A DNA stretch of 64,000 nt from Crocinitomicaceae bacterium (GCA_021740745.1 JAIOZF010000005.1:1-64000), one strand, 5' to 3'; shown: positions 17,011 to 26,036, counted from the stretch's first letter. The notes: generated by a model from the sequence alone, not told the origin. A program made the numbers and translations.

Positions 17011-17721
17011 TTATTTCTTTTCCTCAACTAGTTTGTCAACTGCGTTTGTAAACTTGAACATCCAATCGTACATTTCATCAGTGCGGAATACCTTTTCCAA
17101 ATCTCCGTGGTCTGCACCTTTATGAACGGTAAAAGTTAAATTATCGCCACCATTACACGCATTAATTGCATTCACTACTTTTTGTGACTCTGACAATGGC
17201 ACTGCACGATCCAAATTTCCATGCTGAATCCATAATGGAACTGTTGCAAGATCGCATCCATCGCTTGGATTTCCACCTCCACACAGCGCTACTGCAGCCG
17301 TTACCGTATTTGGATATTCACCTGCAAAATGCAATGTCCCGTATCCACCAAGACTCATTCCAGCCACATAAACACGATTTGTATCTGTTGTATATTGACT
17401 CTGAACATATTTCAACACATTCATTATTTTCTTTGGCTCCCACGATTTTCCTGCAGGTACTTGAGGTGCGATAACAATTGCTGGAATATCACGTCCTTTT
17501 TCGATTTCGTGAATTACACCATAACGTTTTACAGTATTCAAATCACTTCCAGAAAGACTTCTTCCATGCAAAAAAATCAAAATCGGTGGATTGTTTTTTA
17601 GAATACTGTCAGCCGGTAAAGAAATCCAAAAGTTATAATCTGATTTTCCTTTTACAGGCGTTAATTGTGCACTTAAATTTAATGCGACGAATGTGATAAA
17701 TAGAGTTGTTAAATTTTTCAT
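17011..17721 (-). CDS. secreted alpha/beta-hydrolase (esterase/phospholipase-like)
   Basis: The 236-aa protein has a signal peptide (MKNLTTLFITFVALNLSAQ) and an alpha/beta-hydrolase core. LIFLHGRSLSGSD supplies the oxyanion region, VAGMSLGGYGT near residue 123 the nucleophile elbow, and GNLDRAVP and GADHGDLEK the probable aspartate and histidine. It resembles the dienelactone hydrolase/phospholipase-carboxylesterase branch found in Bacteroidota. The substrate is unknown. A TATCTTCG -7-like box lies a few nucleotides upstream of the ATG. Confidence 0.85.
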   Translation of the reverse strand: MKNLTTLFITFVALNLSAQLTPVKGKSDYNFWISLPADSILKNNPPILIFLHGRSLSGSDLNTVKRYGVIHEIEKGRDIPAIVIAPQVPAGKSWEPKKIMNVLKYVQSQYTTDTNRVYVAGMSLGGYGTLHFAGEYPNTVTAAVALCGGGNPSDGCDLATVPLWIQHGNLDRAVPLSESQKVVNAINACNGGDNLTFTVHKGADHGDLEKVFRTDEMYDWMFKFTNAVDKLVEEKK

Positions 17722-17777
17722 AGGTCGGCGAAGATAGTGATAATGAGTTGAATGGAATGTTAAATAATGTCAAAACA

Positions 17778-17866
17778 GACAAAAGATCGCTGCGCTTTAG
17801 TACAAAAAGACAAAGTACTTTATTTTTGGAGAAAATAAAAGTCTTTTAGCGAAGCTGTCTTTTGTC
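17778..17866. repeat. imperfect long inverted repeat
   Basis: The arms 17778-17803 (GACAAAAGATCGCTGCGC...) and 17841-17866 (...GAAGCTGTCTTTTGTC) are about 26 nt and imperfectly complementary, with outer GACAAAAGA/TCTTTTGTC exact. They enclose 37 AT-rich nucleotides. The element sits between the two minus-strand genes and could form a long hairpin. Confidence 0.6.
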
Positions 17867-17911
17867 CTATTGTCCTAATGTCCTAACGTCCTAACGTCCA
17901 AATGTCCTAAC
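17864..17911. repeat. 8-bp tandem repeat GTCCTAAC (six copies)
   Basis: Six consecutive octamers (gtcctatt, gtcctaat, gtcctaac, gtcctaac, gtccaaat, gtcctaac) start inside the right arm of the inverted repeat and end just before the DUF721 stop codon. Confidence 0.75.
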
Positions 17912-17919
17912 GCCAAAAT

Positions 17920-18222
17920 TTAACCAAAATAAATATCTGTAATCAATTCAAAACCCGCTTTTTCGTTCACACGTAGAATAATAATCTGTTTTCCATGTTG
18001 CAATTCTTCGCGCATAACAGCAGAATCCATTGTCAAAAAAAGTGTTTTGTTTCTAATTTTGATGTCTTTCGTTCGATTGGCAACGGCTGGACCCATTAAT
18101 TCAGGCCACGCAGCAATTACATCCAATTCCTTCATTTTTCCTTCCAAACCATAAGCCCTCATCAACTTGTCAATGATAGTGCTCAACGGAGCTTCATTTG
18201 AATTTCTTTTGTGATCGTTCAT
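17920..18222 (-). CDS. DUF721-domain (DciA-like) protein
   Basis: The 100-aa protein matches DUF721: an N-terminal helix (LSTIIDKLMRAYGLEGKMKELDVIAAWPELMGP) followed by the KH-like section VANRTKDIKIRNKTLFLTMDSAVMREELQHGKQIIILRVNE. DciA, a DUF721 relative, helps load the replicative helicase in bacteria without DnaC. Its ATG overlaps the recF stop (ATGA), the typical recF-DUF721 arrangement in Bacteroidota, which supports a replication or repair link. Confidence 0.85.
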   Translation of the reverse strand: MNDHKRNSNEAPLSTIIDKLMRAYGLEGKMKELDVIAAWPELMGPAVANRTKDIKIRNKTLFLTMDSAVMREELQHGKQIIILRVNEKAGFELITDIYFG

Positions 18223-19352
18223 ATAGAAATAGTTTGAGAATTGGTTATGTCAATTGATTTCACTTGTCCGTCTGAAACTTGAAAAAGATGAAAAGGAAAA
18301 TCTTGTCCTCCAAAAATAGTTTGAAGTCGCTCCAAATCAGTATCTGTTACCATAACTTGTCCGAAGTACTCATCTGAAACTAGTGCCAATAACTTTTTCA
18401 CCCTTTTCTGATCGAGCTTATCAAAAATATCATCCAACAGCAAAAGTGGTTTTACACCCAAATGAGATTTTAACCATTCATATTGTGCTAAGCGCAGGGC
18501 AATGACAAAAGACTTTTGTTGTCCTTGTGAACCAAACTTTTTAATTGGGTGACCTTTAATTGAAAAAACTAAATCGTCTTTGTGAATTCCTGCATTTGAA
18601 TAGTGTGTTATAGCATCTTTCTTTTCGTATTGTGTTAAAAGATCTTCAAAACTAGCATCATTTAGTTGTGAACGATAAGTTAAGTTGACTTCTTCAGAAT
18701 CCAAACCAATATAATTGTATCGTTCTCTAAACACAGGGATAAACTCTTCGATGAATTGCTTTCTTTTTTCAAAGATCGTTTGTCCAACCTTTATCATTTG
18801 AGCATTCCACACGTCGATTGACTCACGATCAAACAATCCATGCTCATACATATTGCGCAGTAAAGCGTTTCGCTGATCAAGTATTTTACTGTAACGCTGA
18901 ATATCTTCTAAATACTTCCGATCAAATTGAGCAATAATCCCATCCATCCATTTTCTGCGCAATTCGCTTCCTTCAGATATTAAATCACGATCGTACGGAG
19001 AAATCATAACAACAGGAAACTGACCGATATGGTCTGCTAATTTTTCGTATTCTTTTTTATTGCGCTTAAATACTTTTTTCGCACCCTGTTTGACTGCACA
19101 ATGGATTGATACAGCTTGTTCGTCCTTCTCCCAATTGCCCATGATTGAGAAAAAACCTTGGTCAAAACGAATATTTTGTCGATCCAAAACATTCAAATAG
19201 GACTTGCACATGCTGAGGTAATAAACCGCATCAAGAATATTTGTTTTCCCCGAACCGTTTTCCCCAACAAAGCAGTTAATACCTTGTCCAAGCTCGATTT
19301 CAGCTTCTTCGTAATTCTTAAAATTGATGAGATGTAGCGACTTTAAATGCAT
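18219..19352 (-). CDS. recF: DNA replication/repair protein RecF
   Basis: The 377-aa SMC-like ATPase begins MHLKSLHLINFKNYEEAEIELGQGINCFVGENGSGKTNILDA, with Walker A at about residues 30-38. It has the RecF central helical part (MISPYDRDLISEGSELRRKWMDG) and the signature/Walker B end (KFGSQGQQKSFVIALRLAQ; PLLLLDDIFDKLD). RecF helps load RecA at gaps and forks. It is first in a two-gene operon with the DUF721 gene and is divergent from the TPR gene. Confidence 0.95.
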   Translation of the reverse strand: MHLKSLHLINFKNYEEAEIELGQGINCFVGENGSGKTNILDAVYYLSMCKSYLNVLDRQNIRFDQGFFSIMGNWEKDEQAVSIHCAVKQGAKKVFKRNKKEYEKLADHIGQFPVVMISPYDRDLISEGSELRRKWMDGIIAQFDRKYLEDIQRYSKILDQRNALLRNMYEHGLFDRESIDVWNAQMIKVGQTIFEKRKQFIEEFIPVFRERYNYIGLDSEEVNLTYRSQLNDASFEDLLTQYEKKDAITHYSNAGIHKDDLVFSIKGHPIKKFGSQGQQKSFVIALRLAQYEWLKSHLGVKPLLLLDDIFDKLDQKRVKKLLALVSDEYFGQVMVTDTDLERLQTIFGGQDFPFHLFQVSDGQVKSIDITNSQTISI

Positions 19353-19458
19353 TGAAACAAATTTAAGCTAATTAGTTTAGAATGCCTCGAAGAACACAAC
19401 TTTAATTCACTATCAATTTCTTGTTGAAAACTTCAAATCATTTATTAAAAAAAAAAAC

Positions 19459-19466
19459 TATTTTTG
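19459..19466 (+). promoter_or_regulatory. -7 box of the TPR-ribH operon
   Basis: TATTTTTG matches TAnnTTTG exactly and lies 21 nt before the ATG at 19487. This argues against the upstream TTG start at 19421, which precedes the promoter. Confidence 0.55.
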
Positions 19467-19486
19467 CAGCGCTAAATTGTGCGAAA

Positions 19487-20131
19487 ATGTTAGAAAACTT
19501 CTCATTCCAAAATTTAAAAGAACAGTTCAACTCGAACAAAAACGTTAAACTATTGACTTTCGCCGTGGGTGGAGTTTTGTTGGTAGTAGTTGGTTATTTC
19601 GCTTACCGTCAATTCCTATGGAATCCTGACAATGAGAAATCGAAAGATGCTTATTGGGTAGGTTTGAACTATGCCGCTAAAGATTCAACTGATCTAGCTA
19701 TTGATGAACTTCAAGGAACAGTTAAAAAATACGACGGTAAAATTGGTGGTGAAAATGCTCAGTTTGTCTTGGCTCGTCAATACATGGCAAAAGGTGAATT
19801 CAAAAAAGCATTGAAAGAATTAGAAGGTGTTAATTTGAATGACACTTATTTATCTGCAATGTCTCTTGGTTTACAAGGTGACTGTCAGAGTGAAATGAAA
19901 GATTTTGAAAAAGCAGGATCTATTTATTTACAAGCTGCAGATATGAATGCAAATGATTTTACAACTCCTATGTATTTATACAAAGCGGGATTATGTGCTG
20001 AAAAAGTAAAAGATTTTGACAAAGCTGTTGAAGCCTATACACGAATCAAAGATGATTATCCTCAATACGCAAGTCAAAAAGCGATTGAAAAATACATTGC
20101 TCGTGCTTCAAATCAAAAATTGAAAAAGTAA
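19487..20131 (+). CDS. membrane-anchored tetratricopeptide protein (YfgM-like)
   Basis: Using the ATG after the -7 box, the protein is 214 aa. It has one transmembrane helix (LLTFAVGGVLLVVVGYFAYR, about residues 22-41) followed by tetratricopeptide-like helices (FVLARQYMAKGEFKKALKELEGV; DCQSEMKDFEKAGSIYLQAADM; YKAGLCAEKVKDFDKAVEAYTRI). The topology matches YfgM-type periplasmic TPR proteins that assist the translocon; the assignment is by architecture only. The stop overlaps the ribH ATG (TAATG), so the two are coupled. Confidence 0.8.
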   Translation: MLENFSFQNLKEQFNSNKNVKLLTFAVGGVLLVVVGYFAYRQFLWNPDNEKSKDAYWVGLNYAAKDSTDLAIDELQGTVKKYDGKIGGENAQFVLARQYMAKGEFKKALKELEGVNLNDTYLSAMSLGLQGDCQSEMKDFEKAGSIYLQAADMNANDFTTPMYLYKAGLCAEKVKDFDKAVEAYTRIKDDYPQYASQKAIEKYIARASNQKLKK

Positions 20132-20649
20132 TGGCTACTGAAGGTAGAAACTTATCTGAATACAATAAGGACTTTGTTCCAAACGGTGCCGATTTTAAAG
20201 TCGGCATTGTTGTTTCTGAATGGAACGATGCAATAACCTTAAATTTATTAAAAGGTGCCAAAGAAGCGCTTATTGATAATGGGGTTCAAGAAGACAATAT
20301 TATTGTCCGTTTTGTTCCTGGAGCTTTTGAACTTCCTCTTGGTGCACAATATTTTTGCGAATATTCTGACGTAGATGGTATCGTTGTAATCGGTGTCGTT
20401 ATTCAAGGAGAAACAAAGCATTTTGACTTTGTGTGTGATGGTGCAACTCAAGGTATAAAAGATGTGAACCTGAAATACAATACACCCGTTGCTTTTTGCT
20501 TATTAACTGATAATAACATGCAACAATCAATTGACCGTTCAGGTGGTAAACATGGAAACAAAGGTGTTGAATGTGCAATCGCTTGTTTGAAAATGATTGA
20601 TTTGAAAAAACAATTTAAAACAACTGGTAAAATTGGCTATTCAAAATAG
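20131..20649 (+). CDS. ribH: 6,7-dimethyl-8-ribityllumazine synthase
   Basis: The 172-aa protein has the RibH motifs: VGIVVSEWNDAITLNLLKGAKEAL, FVPGAFELPLGAQ near residue 70, GVVIQGETKHFDFVCDGATQGI near 90 with the catalytic histidine, and a C-terminal GNKGVECAIACLKMI helix. It condenses 3,4-dihydroxy-2-butanone 4-phosphate with the ribitylamino uracil to form the riboflavin precursor. Bacteroidota RibH usually assembles as an icosahedral shell (family knowledge). It is co-transcribed with the TPR gene. Confidence 0.95.
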   Translation: MATEGRNLSEYNKDFVPNGADFKVGIVVSEWNDAITLNLLKGAKEALIDNGVQEDNIIVRFVPGAFELPLGAQYFCEYSDVDGIVVIGVVIQGETKHFDFVCDGATQGIKDVNLKYNTPVAFCLLTDNNMQQSIDRSGGKHGNKGVECAIACLKMIDLKKQFKTTGKIGYSK

Positions 20650-20695
20650 ACAAAAGTTTAAAAACTAAACTCTATCCTCTTAAACCTCAATTCAT

Positions 20696-20740
20696 TCCGC
20701 TCTGGCGGACTAACTCATAATTCATAAATCATAAATCATA
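20696..20740. repeat. short hairpin plus CATAAATC low-complexity repeat
   Basis: TCCGC-tctg-GCGGA at 20696-20709 is followed by iterations of cataattc and cataaatc directly upstream of glmM. No convincing terminator or promoter is visible in the 99-nt gap. Confidence 0.45.
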
Positions 20741-20748
20741 ATTCCCTT

Positions 20749-22134
20749 ATGACACTCATTAAATCTATCTCAGGAATCCGCGGTACGATTGGCGGAAAAG
20801 TTGACCAAGGATTAACACCTATTGATGCTGTAAAATTTGCTGCAGCATACGGAACGTGGTTAAAGAACAGAAATGAAGGTCAAGCGTTAAAAGTAGTGAT
20901 TGGGCGTGATGCACGTATTTCTGGACAAATGATTTCCGATTTAGTTGTTTCAACATTAGTGGGATTAGGAATTGACGTAATCAATTTAGGCTTATCTACT
21001 ACTCCAACAGTTGAAGTAGCTGTGCCGCTCGAAAAAGCGCAAGGAGGAATTATCTTAACAGCAAGTCACAACCCGAAACAATGGAATGCCTTGAAATTAT
21101 TGAATGAAAAAGGTGAATTTATTTCAGGAAGTGATGGTGAAGAAGTACTGGCAATTGCTGAAAAAGAAGCTTTCGATTTTGCAGAGGTAGATGATTTAGG
21201 AAAAGTGACAATTGACGATTCTTACTTACAAAAACACATAGATGCTATCCTTGCTTTACCTTTAGTCGATAAGAAAGCTATTGAAGCAGCAAATTTTTCA
21301 ATTGTAGTTGACGCGGTAAACTCGACAGGAGGAATTTTTGTACCAGCTTTATTGAAAGCACTTGGTGTGAACCAAATTACTGAACTATACTGTGACCCAA
21401 CAGGACATTTTCCACACAATCCTGAACCATTACCTGAACATTTAACAGATTTATCTAATAAAATCAAAGAAGTCGGAGCAGATGTTGGCATCACGGTTGA
21501 CCCAGATGTGGATCGCTTGGCCTTGGTTTGTGAAGACGGTTCCATGTTTGGAGAAGAATACACATTGGTGGCAGTGGCTGATTACGTTCTAACACATACT
21601 CCAGGTGCAACTGTATCCAATTTATCGTCTACTCGCGCATTAAGAGATGTTACTGAAAGTCGCGGATTGCTATACTCTGCAGCAGCAGTTGGTGAGGTGA
21701 ATGTAGTGACTAAAATGAAAGAAACGAATGCGGTAATTGGTGGAGAAGGAAATGGTGGAGTAATTTACCCTGAATTACATTATGGTCGTGATTCATTGGT
21801 TGGAATTGCATTATTCTTAAGCCATTTAGCACACAAGAAAATGACCGTTTCTCAATTAAGAGATAGTTATCCAAAATACACCATTTCAAAAAATAAAATA
21901 GAATTAACGCCAGATATCGATGTTGATCATTTATTGATGCATATGACAATCAACTATGCTCATGAAGAAGTAGATACAACAGATGGTGTAAAAATCTATA
22001 TTGGTAAAGAATGGGTGCATTTGCGCAAGAGTAATACAGAACCTATCATTCGCATCTATTCTGAAAGTGAAAACGAACAGAAAGCGAATGAGTTAGCTGA
22101 ACGCATAATTTTAGAAATTAAAGCGTTGGTTTAA
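20749..22134 (+). CDS. glmM: phosphoglucosamine mutase GlmM
   Basis: This 461-aa alpha-D-phosphohexomutase carries the active-site serine loop ILTASHNPKQWNALK near residue 104, metal loop DPDVDRLAL near 247, sugar loop GGEGNGGVI near 332 and phosphate loop RKSNTEPIIRIYSES near 430. GEGNGG and the RKSNTEP phosphate loop favour GlmM over phosphoglucomutase. It interconverts glucosamine-6-phosphate and glucosamine-1-phosphate for peptidoglycan and LPS precursors. Its 3' end overlaps the convergent SanA-like gene by 4 bp. Confidence 0.9.
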   Translation: MTLIKSISGIRGTIGGKVDQGLTPIDAVKFAAAYGTWLKNRNEGQALKVVIGRDARISGQMISDLVVSTLVGLGIDVINLGLSTTPTVEVAVPLEKAQGGIILTASHNPKQWNALKLLNEKGEFISGSDGEEVLAIAEKEAFDFAEVDDLGKVTIDDSYLQKHIDAILALPLVDKKAIEAANFSIVVDAVNSTGGIFVPALLKALGVNQITELYCDPTGHFPHNPEPLPEHLTDLSNKIKEVGADVGITVDPDVDRLALVCEDGSMFGEEYTLVAVADYVLTHTPGATVSNLSSTRALRDVTESRGLLYSAAAVGEVNVVTKMKETNAVIGGEGNGGVIYPELHYGRDSLVGIALFLSHLAHKKMTVSQLRDSYPKYTISKNKIELTPDIDVDHLLMHMTINYAHEEVDTTDGVKIYIGKEWVHLRKSNTEPIIRIYSESENEQKANELAERIILEIKALV

Positions 22135-22787
22135 AGAATCTGTATTTTCTCTCCTAAATAGGTTGGATTTACGTTGATTTTCACTTCAATGTAAGCTTTC
22201 ACACAAGCGAAAAATTCTCGAATCTTGGTTTTCAAGCCGTTCATTTTTTTGACATCTCGTGCGTTATATCCGTAGGCATTAATTCCATTTCTTCGTGCGA
22301 TATAAACTGCTCGTTGATTGTGGAATTTTTGTGAAACAACGATAAATGACTGTTGACCAAAAATCTTTTTTGCCCTTAAAACAGAATCATACGTATCAAA
22401 TCCAGCATAATCCAAGGTGATCTTTTCCTCTGGAATTCCTCTGGAAATTAATTCATTTTTCATGTCTTGAGGTTCGTTATACTCCTTACTGCCATTATCA
22501 CCACTAATTAAAATGTGAGAAACTTTTCCCGAACGAAATAACTCCAAACAGGCATCTATACGATACTTGAAATACAAATTATCATTCCCATTCCTCAACT
22601 TTTTACTCGTACCAAGAAGTAAAGCGGTTTTTGTAGACGGAAGATTTTTTGCCTTTGAAAATAAAAAATTCTTGGATTCATAATAAACGGAGAAATTCGA
22701 CCAAAAAGCCATGATTACCAAACAAATAGAAACAATTTTAAAGGATTTAAAAGAAAATATAGATCTAAAAACAGCTTTCAAATTCAT
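22131..22787 (-). CDS. SanA/YdcF-like DUF218 membrane protein
   Basis: The 218-aa protein has one N-terminal transmembrane helix (IVSICLVIMAFWSNFSVYY) and a DUF218 domain. The domain shows TALLLGTSKKLRNGNDNLYFKYRIDACLELFRSGKVSHILISGDNG, then PQDMKNELISRGIPEEKITLDYAGFDTYDSVLRAKKIFG and FIVVSQKFHNQRAVYIARR. E. coli SanA is linked to vancomycin tolerance and envelope barrier function; the enzymatic role is not settled. It is divergent from the DUF4139 gene, with a palindrome between them. Confidence 0.87.
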   Translation of the reverse strand: MNLKAVFRSIFSFKSFKIVSICLVIMAFWSNFSVYYESKNFLFSKAKNLPSTKTALLLGTSKKLRNGNDNLYFKYRIDACLELFRSGKVSHILISGDNGSKEYNEPQDMKNELISRGIPEEKITLDYAGFDTYDSVLRAKKIFGQQSFIVVSQKFHNQRAVYIARRNGINAYGYNARDVKKMNGLKTKIREFFACVKAYIEVKINVNPTYLGEKIQIL

Positions 22788-22805
22788 GTAAATTTCAATT
22801 TAGAT

Positions 22806-22823
22806 TGAACCGAATTTGGTTCA
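22806..22823. promoter_or_regulatory. 18-bp imperfect palindrome between divergent genes
   Basis: TGAACCGAATTTGGTTCA has exact 6-bp outer arms and matches its reverse complement at 16 of 18 positions. It lies in the 64-nt divergent region of the SanA-like and DUF4139 genes, so it is a candidate operator. Confidence 0.4.
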
Positions 22824-22851
22824 TCATGTATCAGCATCAAAACACATTAAC

Positions 22852-24525
22852 ATGAAAAATATTTTAATCATCAGTTCATTTCTTTTCACCGCTTTTTTTT
22901 CATCTGCAACTGAAAAAGAAATCATCAAATCTTCGATGTACGAAGTTACCGTTTACGCTCAAGGTGCACAAATTTTCAATCGGGCATCTTACACCGTTAA
23001 ACCAGGAATCACAGAAATTATCATTGATGGAGTAAGTCCATTCATCGATGCAAAAAGTTTACAAGTAAAGGCAACAGGAAATGTCATTTTAATGGACTCA
23101 AAATACAGTTTGTATTATCCGAAACCGGAGCCTGCAAGTGTCGATGGTTTACCATTAAAAATAAGAAAGGACATTTTACTAATTGAAGATTCAATCAAAA
23201 TAGTTGCCTATGACTTACAAGAAATTCAAGATGAATTGGATGTTTTAATGGCAACAAAAAACATTCTCGCTAACAATGGCGCTATCCGTGGCCAAGGAAA
23301 AGTGAATGATTCAATCAATCTATTAAAACAGGCTGTTGACTATTATACACTTAAAATGACGGAATTAAACAAAAAGATTCAAGCTCTAAATAAGCGTAAA
23401 GCTGACAAGTTAGAAAAGCGTCAAGGAATGGATGAACGCTTAGCCGATCTAAGAAATTATCAGAACAACCATGATATGAATCCCGCTAAAAAAGGTCCTA
23501 TTCACCGATTAACAATTACTGTTTCAAGTAAAGAAGCTGCCACTGGAAAAATCAATTTTTCATACTTGGTATCAAATGCCGGTTGGACCCCAAGCTATGA
23601 TTTAAGAAGTGATGGTTTAACAAGTAAAATCAACTTAACGTATAAAGCAAATGTTTATCAAAACTGTGGTTTGGATTGGGACAATGTAAAATTGAACATT
23701 TCAACAAACAATCCATACATGAACAAAACCAAACCAACTTTACACCCTTGGTATATTGATTATTATGCCTACCGAAATGATCAATATAAAAGCATAAACA
23801 TGAACGCTGCGCCAGCGATGCAAAAAGAAGAACTTTCTGAAAAAGGATACGCTTATTCTAATACCATTCAAACAGATGCATTAACATCGGATATGTTTGT
23901 TCAAACCATTCGACAACTCTCTTCAATCGAATTTAAAATTGATTTACCCTATTCAATAAAATCGAATAATGAGCAACACATGGTGTTAATTAAAACAGCT
24001 GATTTAGACGCAGAATACAAATATTTCTCAGTTCCAAAATTAGATAATTCAGTCTACTTGGTTGCACAAATCACCAAATTAGATGAATTAGGTATGGTTC
24101 CCGCAGAAGCAAATATATTCTTTGATGGCAGTTACATAGGTGAAACATACATTGATCCAACTGCAATGGAAGATACTTTGAGTTTGAGTTTAGGTCGTGA
24201 CCAAAACATTGTCATCAAACGGACACTTTTAAAGAAAGAGTTAAAAGAGAAAGTAATCGGTGATAAGAAAGAACGCACATTTGCGTATTCAATTGAAGTT
24301 AAAAATATCAAAGCAACGGCGATTGATATTGTAATTCAAGATCAAATTCCAATTACCACAAATGCTGACATTACGATTGAACCAATTGATTTAGCAAAAG
24401 CAAGATACGATGATCGAACCGGAGCTCTCGAGTGGACCTTTACACTTAAACCTAAAGAAAACAAGGTCATTGACTTTAGCTTCAAAGTGAAACACAACAA
24501 AGATTTAAACATTCCTATTCATTAA
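22852..24525 (+). CDS. exported DUF4139 (mucoidy-inhibitor MuiA-like) protein
   Basis: The 557-aa protein starts at the ATG at 22852; the track start is a TTG 12 codons upstream. A signal peptide (MKNILIISSFLFTAFFSSA) precedes a DUF4140-type N-terminal beta domain (VTVYAQGAQIFNRASYTVKPGITEIIIDGVSP). A coiled coil follows at about residues 110-215, and then the DUF4139 domain (SYLVSNAGWTPSYDLRSDG; YKANVYQNCGLDWDNVKLNIST; WTFTLKPKENKVIDFSFKVKH). The family is widespread and of unknown biochemical function. The gene appears to be monocistronic. Confidence 0.87.
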   Translation: MKNILIISSFLFTAFFSSATEKEIIKSSMYEVTVYAQGAQIFNRASYTVKPGITEIIIDGVSPFIDAKSLQVKATGNVILMDSKYSLYYPKPEPASVDGLPLKIRKDILLIEDSIKIVAYDLQEIQDELDVLMATKNILANNGAIRGQGKVNDSINLLKQAVDYYTLKMTELNKKIQALNKRKADKLEKRQGMDERLADLRNYQNNHDMNPAKKGPIHRLTITVSSKEAATGKINFSYLVSNAGWTPSYDLRSDGLTSKINLTYKANVYQNCGLDWDNVKLNISTNNPYMNKTKPTLHPWYIDYYAYRNDQYKSINMNAAPAMQKEELSEKGYAYSNTIQTDALTSDMFVQTIRQLSSIEFKIDLPYSIKSNNEQHMVLIKTADLDAEYKYFSVPKLDNSVYLVAQITKLDELGMVPAEANIFFDGSYIGETYIDPTAMEDTLSLSLGRDQNIVIKRTLLKKELKEKVIGDKKERTFAYSIEVKNIKATAIDIVIQDQIPITTNADITIEPIDLAKARYDDRTGALEWTFTLKPKENKVIDFSFKVKHNKDLNIPIH

Positions 24526-24548
24526 TATTTCCGATTATCAACGAAAAT

Positions 24549-24571
24549 GGCTGCCAATTTGGTGGCCTTTT
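24549..24571 (+). terminator. possible weak terminator after the DUF4139 gene
   Basis: GGCTGCCAATTTGGTGGCC can fold into a stem with two G-U pairs and is followed by TTTT. The short U-run makes it uncertain. Confidence 0.45.
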
Positions 24572-24595
24572 CTGTTTTAAAATAGGATTTAATTG

Positions 24596-24603
24596 TACTT
24601 TTG
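24596..24603 (+). promoter_or_regulatory. -7 box of ispH
   Basis: TACTTTTG matches TAnnTTTG exactly, 78 nt before the ATG at 24682. The intervening leader contains only short out-of-frame ATGs. Confidence 0.4.
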
Positions 24604-24681
24604 AATATCGAATCATCATGTAAATTGAATGATTGTAATTCAAACAAATAGTTCACAAATTCGTTTTACCAAAAACAAGCA

Positions 24682-25902
24682 ATGAAACAATTCGAAATCC
24701 CTGCATTTTATCGATCACCAATCATAAGTCGTTTGAAGGCTCAACGGAAATTAGAAGACCCAAGAAAGAAAGATTTCTCTCCTTCTATTATCGACTTCGG
24801 TAAAGTACGATTCATTGTAGCACGTCATTTTGGATTTTGCTATGGCGTAGAAAATGCCATTGAAATCTCCTACAAAGCATTAAAGGAGAATCCTGATAAA
24901 AAGATTTATTTACTAAGCCAAATGATTCACAATCCCGATGTGAACGATGATTTAACAAGAAATGGAATAAAATTTATCCAAGATACAGATGGATCCCAAT
25001 TAATCCCGTGGTCGGAAATTAATTCAAATGATGTCGTCATAATACCCGCATTTGGAACAACTGTTGAAATAGAATCAATTTTAAAAAAAATTGGTGTTAA
25101 TGTTGCTTCATACAACACAACATGTCCTTTTGTGGAAAAGGTATGGAATCGATCAGAAAAACTTGGCTCAGATAAGCATACTGTGATAATTCACGGTAAA
25201 TATAACCATGAAGAAACGAGAGCAACCTTTTCACGGAGTGCTCAAAATGCTCCTGTTATAATTATAAAAGACATCAAAGAGGCAGCAATAATTCAACAAT
25301 TTATCAAAAAAGAAATTTCATCAGAACAATTCTTATCATTTTTTCAAGGGAAATATACTGAAGGATTCGATCCAACAATTGATCTCACAAAAATTGGCGT
25401 AGTCAATCAAACAACAATGCTTGCTACAGAAACGCAAGAAATTACAGATTATCTAAGAGAAACAATGATTGAAAAATATGGAATTGAACACATTAAAGAA
25501 CATATAGCAGATACGCGTGATACCTTATGTTATGCAACGAACGATAATCAATCCGCAACATTTGGTTTACTTGAAAAAGATGCCGATTTTGCATTGGTAA
25601 TTGGAGGATACAACAGTTCAAATACCACCCATTTAGTCGAATTATTAGAACCTAAATTCCCTACGTATTTTATTCGATCTAAAGACGAACTTATTTCAAC
25701 TGAACTTATCGAACACTTCAATATTCACTCGAAAACACTTGAAAAAACATCACAATATATTCCTAATAAAACAAGTCCACTCGACATTATTGTGACCTCT
25801 GGTGCCTCTTGTCCTGATGCCATGGTTGATGGAGTTATTCAACGTTTATTGGATTTACTTCAAATTTCTACTACAATCGAAGAAGCATTTTCGAAAATAT
25901 AG
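24682..25902 (+). CDS. ispH: 4-hydroxy-3-methylbut-2-enyl diphosphate reductase IspH
   Basis: The 406-aa protein has the three iron-sulfur cysteines of IspH: HFGFCYGVENAI near residue 54, NTTCPFVEKVW near 150 and SGASCPDAMVDGVI near 376. It also carries the catalytic TTMLATETQEI region near 250. It is longer than E. coli IspH (about 316 aa) because of an N-terminal extension and a mid-domain insert, as expected for Bacteroidota IspH. It makes IPP and DMAPP in the last step of the MEP pathway. Confidence 0.95.
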   Translation: MKQFEIPAFYRSPIISRLKAQRKLEDPRKKDFSPSIIDFGKVRFIVARHFGFCYGVENAIEISYKALKENPDKKIYLLSQMIHNPDVNDDLTRNGIKFIQDTDGSQLIPWSEINSNDVVIIPAFGTTVEIESILKKIGVNVASYNTTCPFVEKVWNRSEKLGSDKHTVIIHGKYNHEETRATFSRSAQNAPVIIIKDIKEAAIIQQFIKKEISSEQFLSFFQGKYTEGFDPTIDLTKIGVVNQTTMLATETQEITDYLRETMIEKYGIEHIKEHIADTRDTLCYATNDNQSATFGLLEKDADFALVIGGYNSSNTTHLVELLEPKFPTYFIRSKDELISTELIEHFNIHSKTLEKTSQYIPNKTSPLDIIVTSGASCPDAMVDGVIQRLLDLLQISTTIEEAFSKI

Positions 25903-26036
25903 TTATTTGTTCAGCTTTTTCACTAAGTCAATACACCTTTCCTCTGTTAGAATACCCAAATTATACTTTAACTAAATATGAATTTGAATTTTATTTAACG
26001 AATGATTCATTACTTTTAGCCAGAAAGATTATTTGA

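Noticed and set aside
17864-17911. Possible CRISPR or iteron array
   Set aside because: The unit is only 8 bp and continuous; no replication genes or spacers accompany it.
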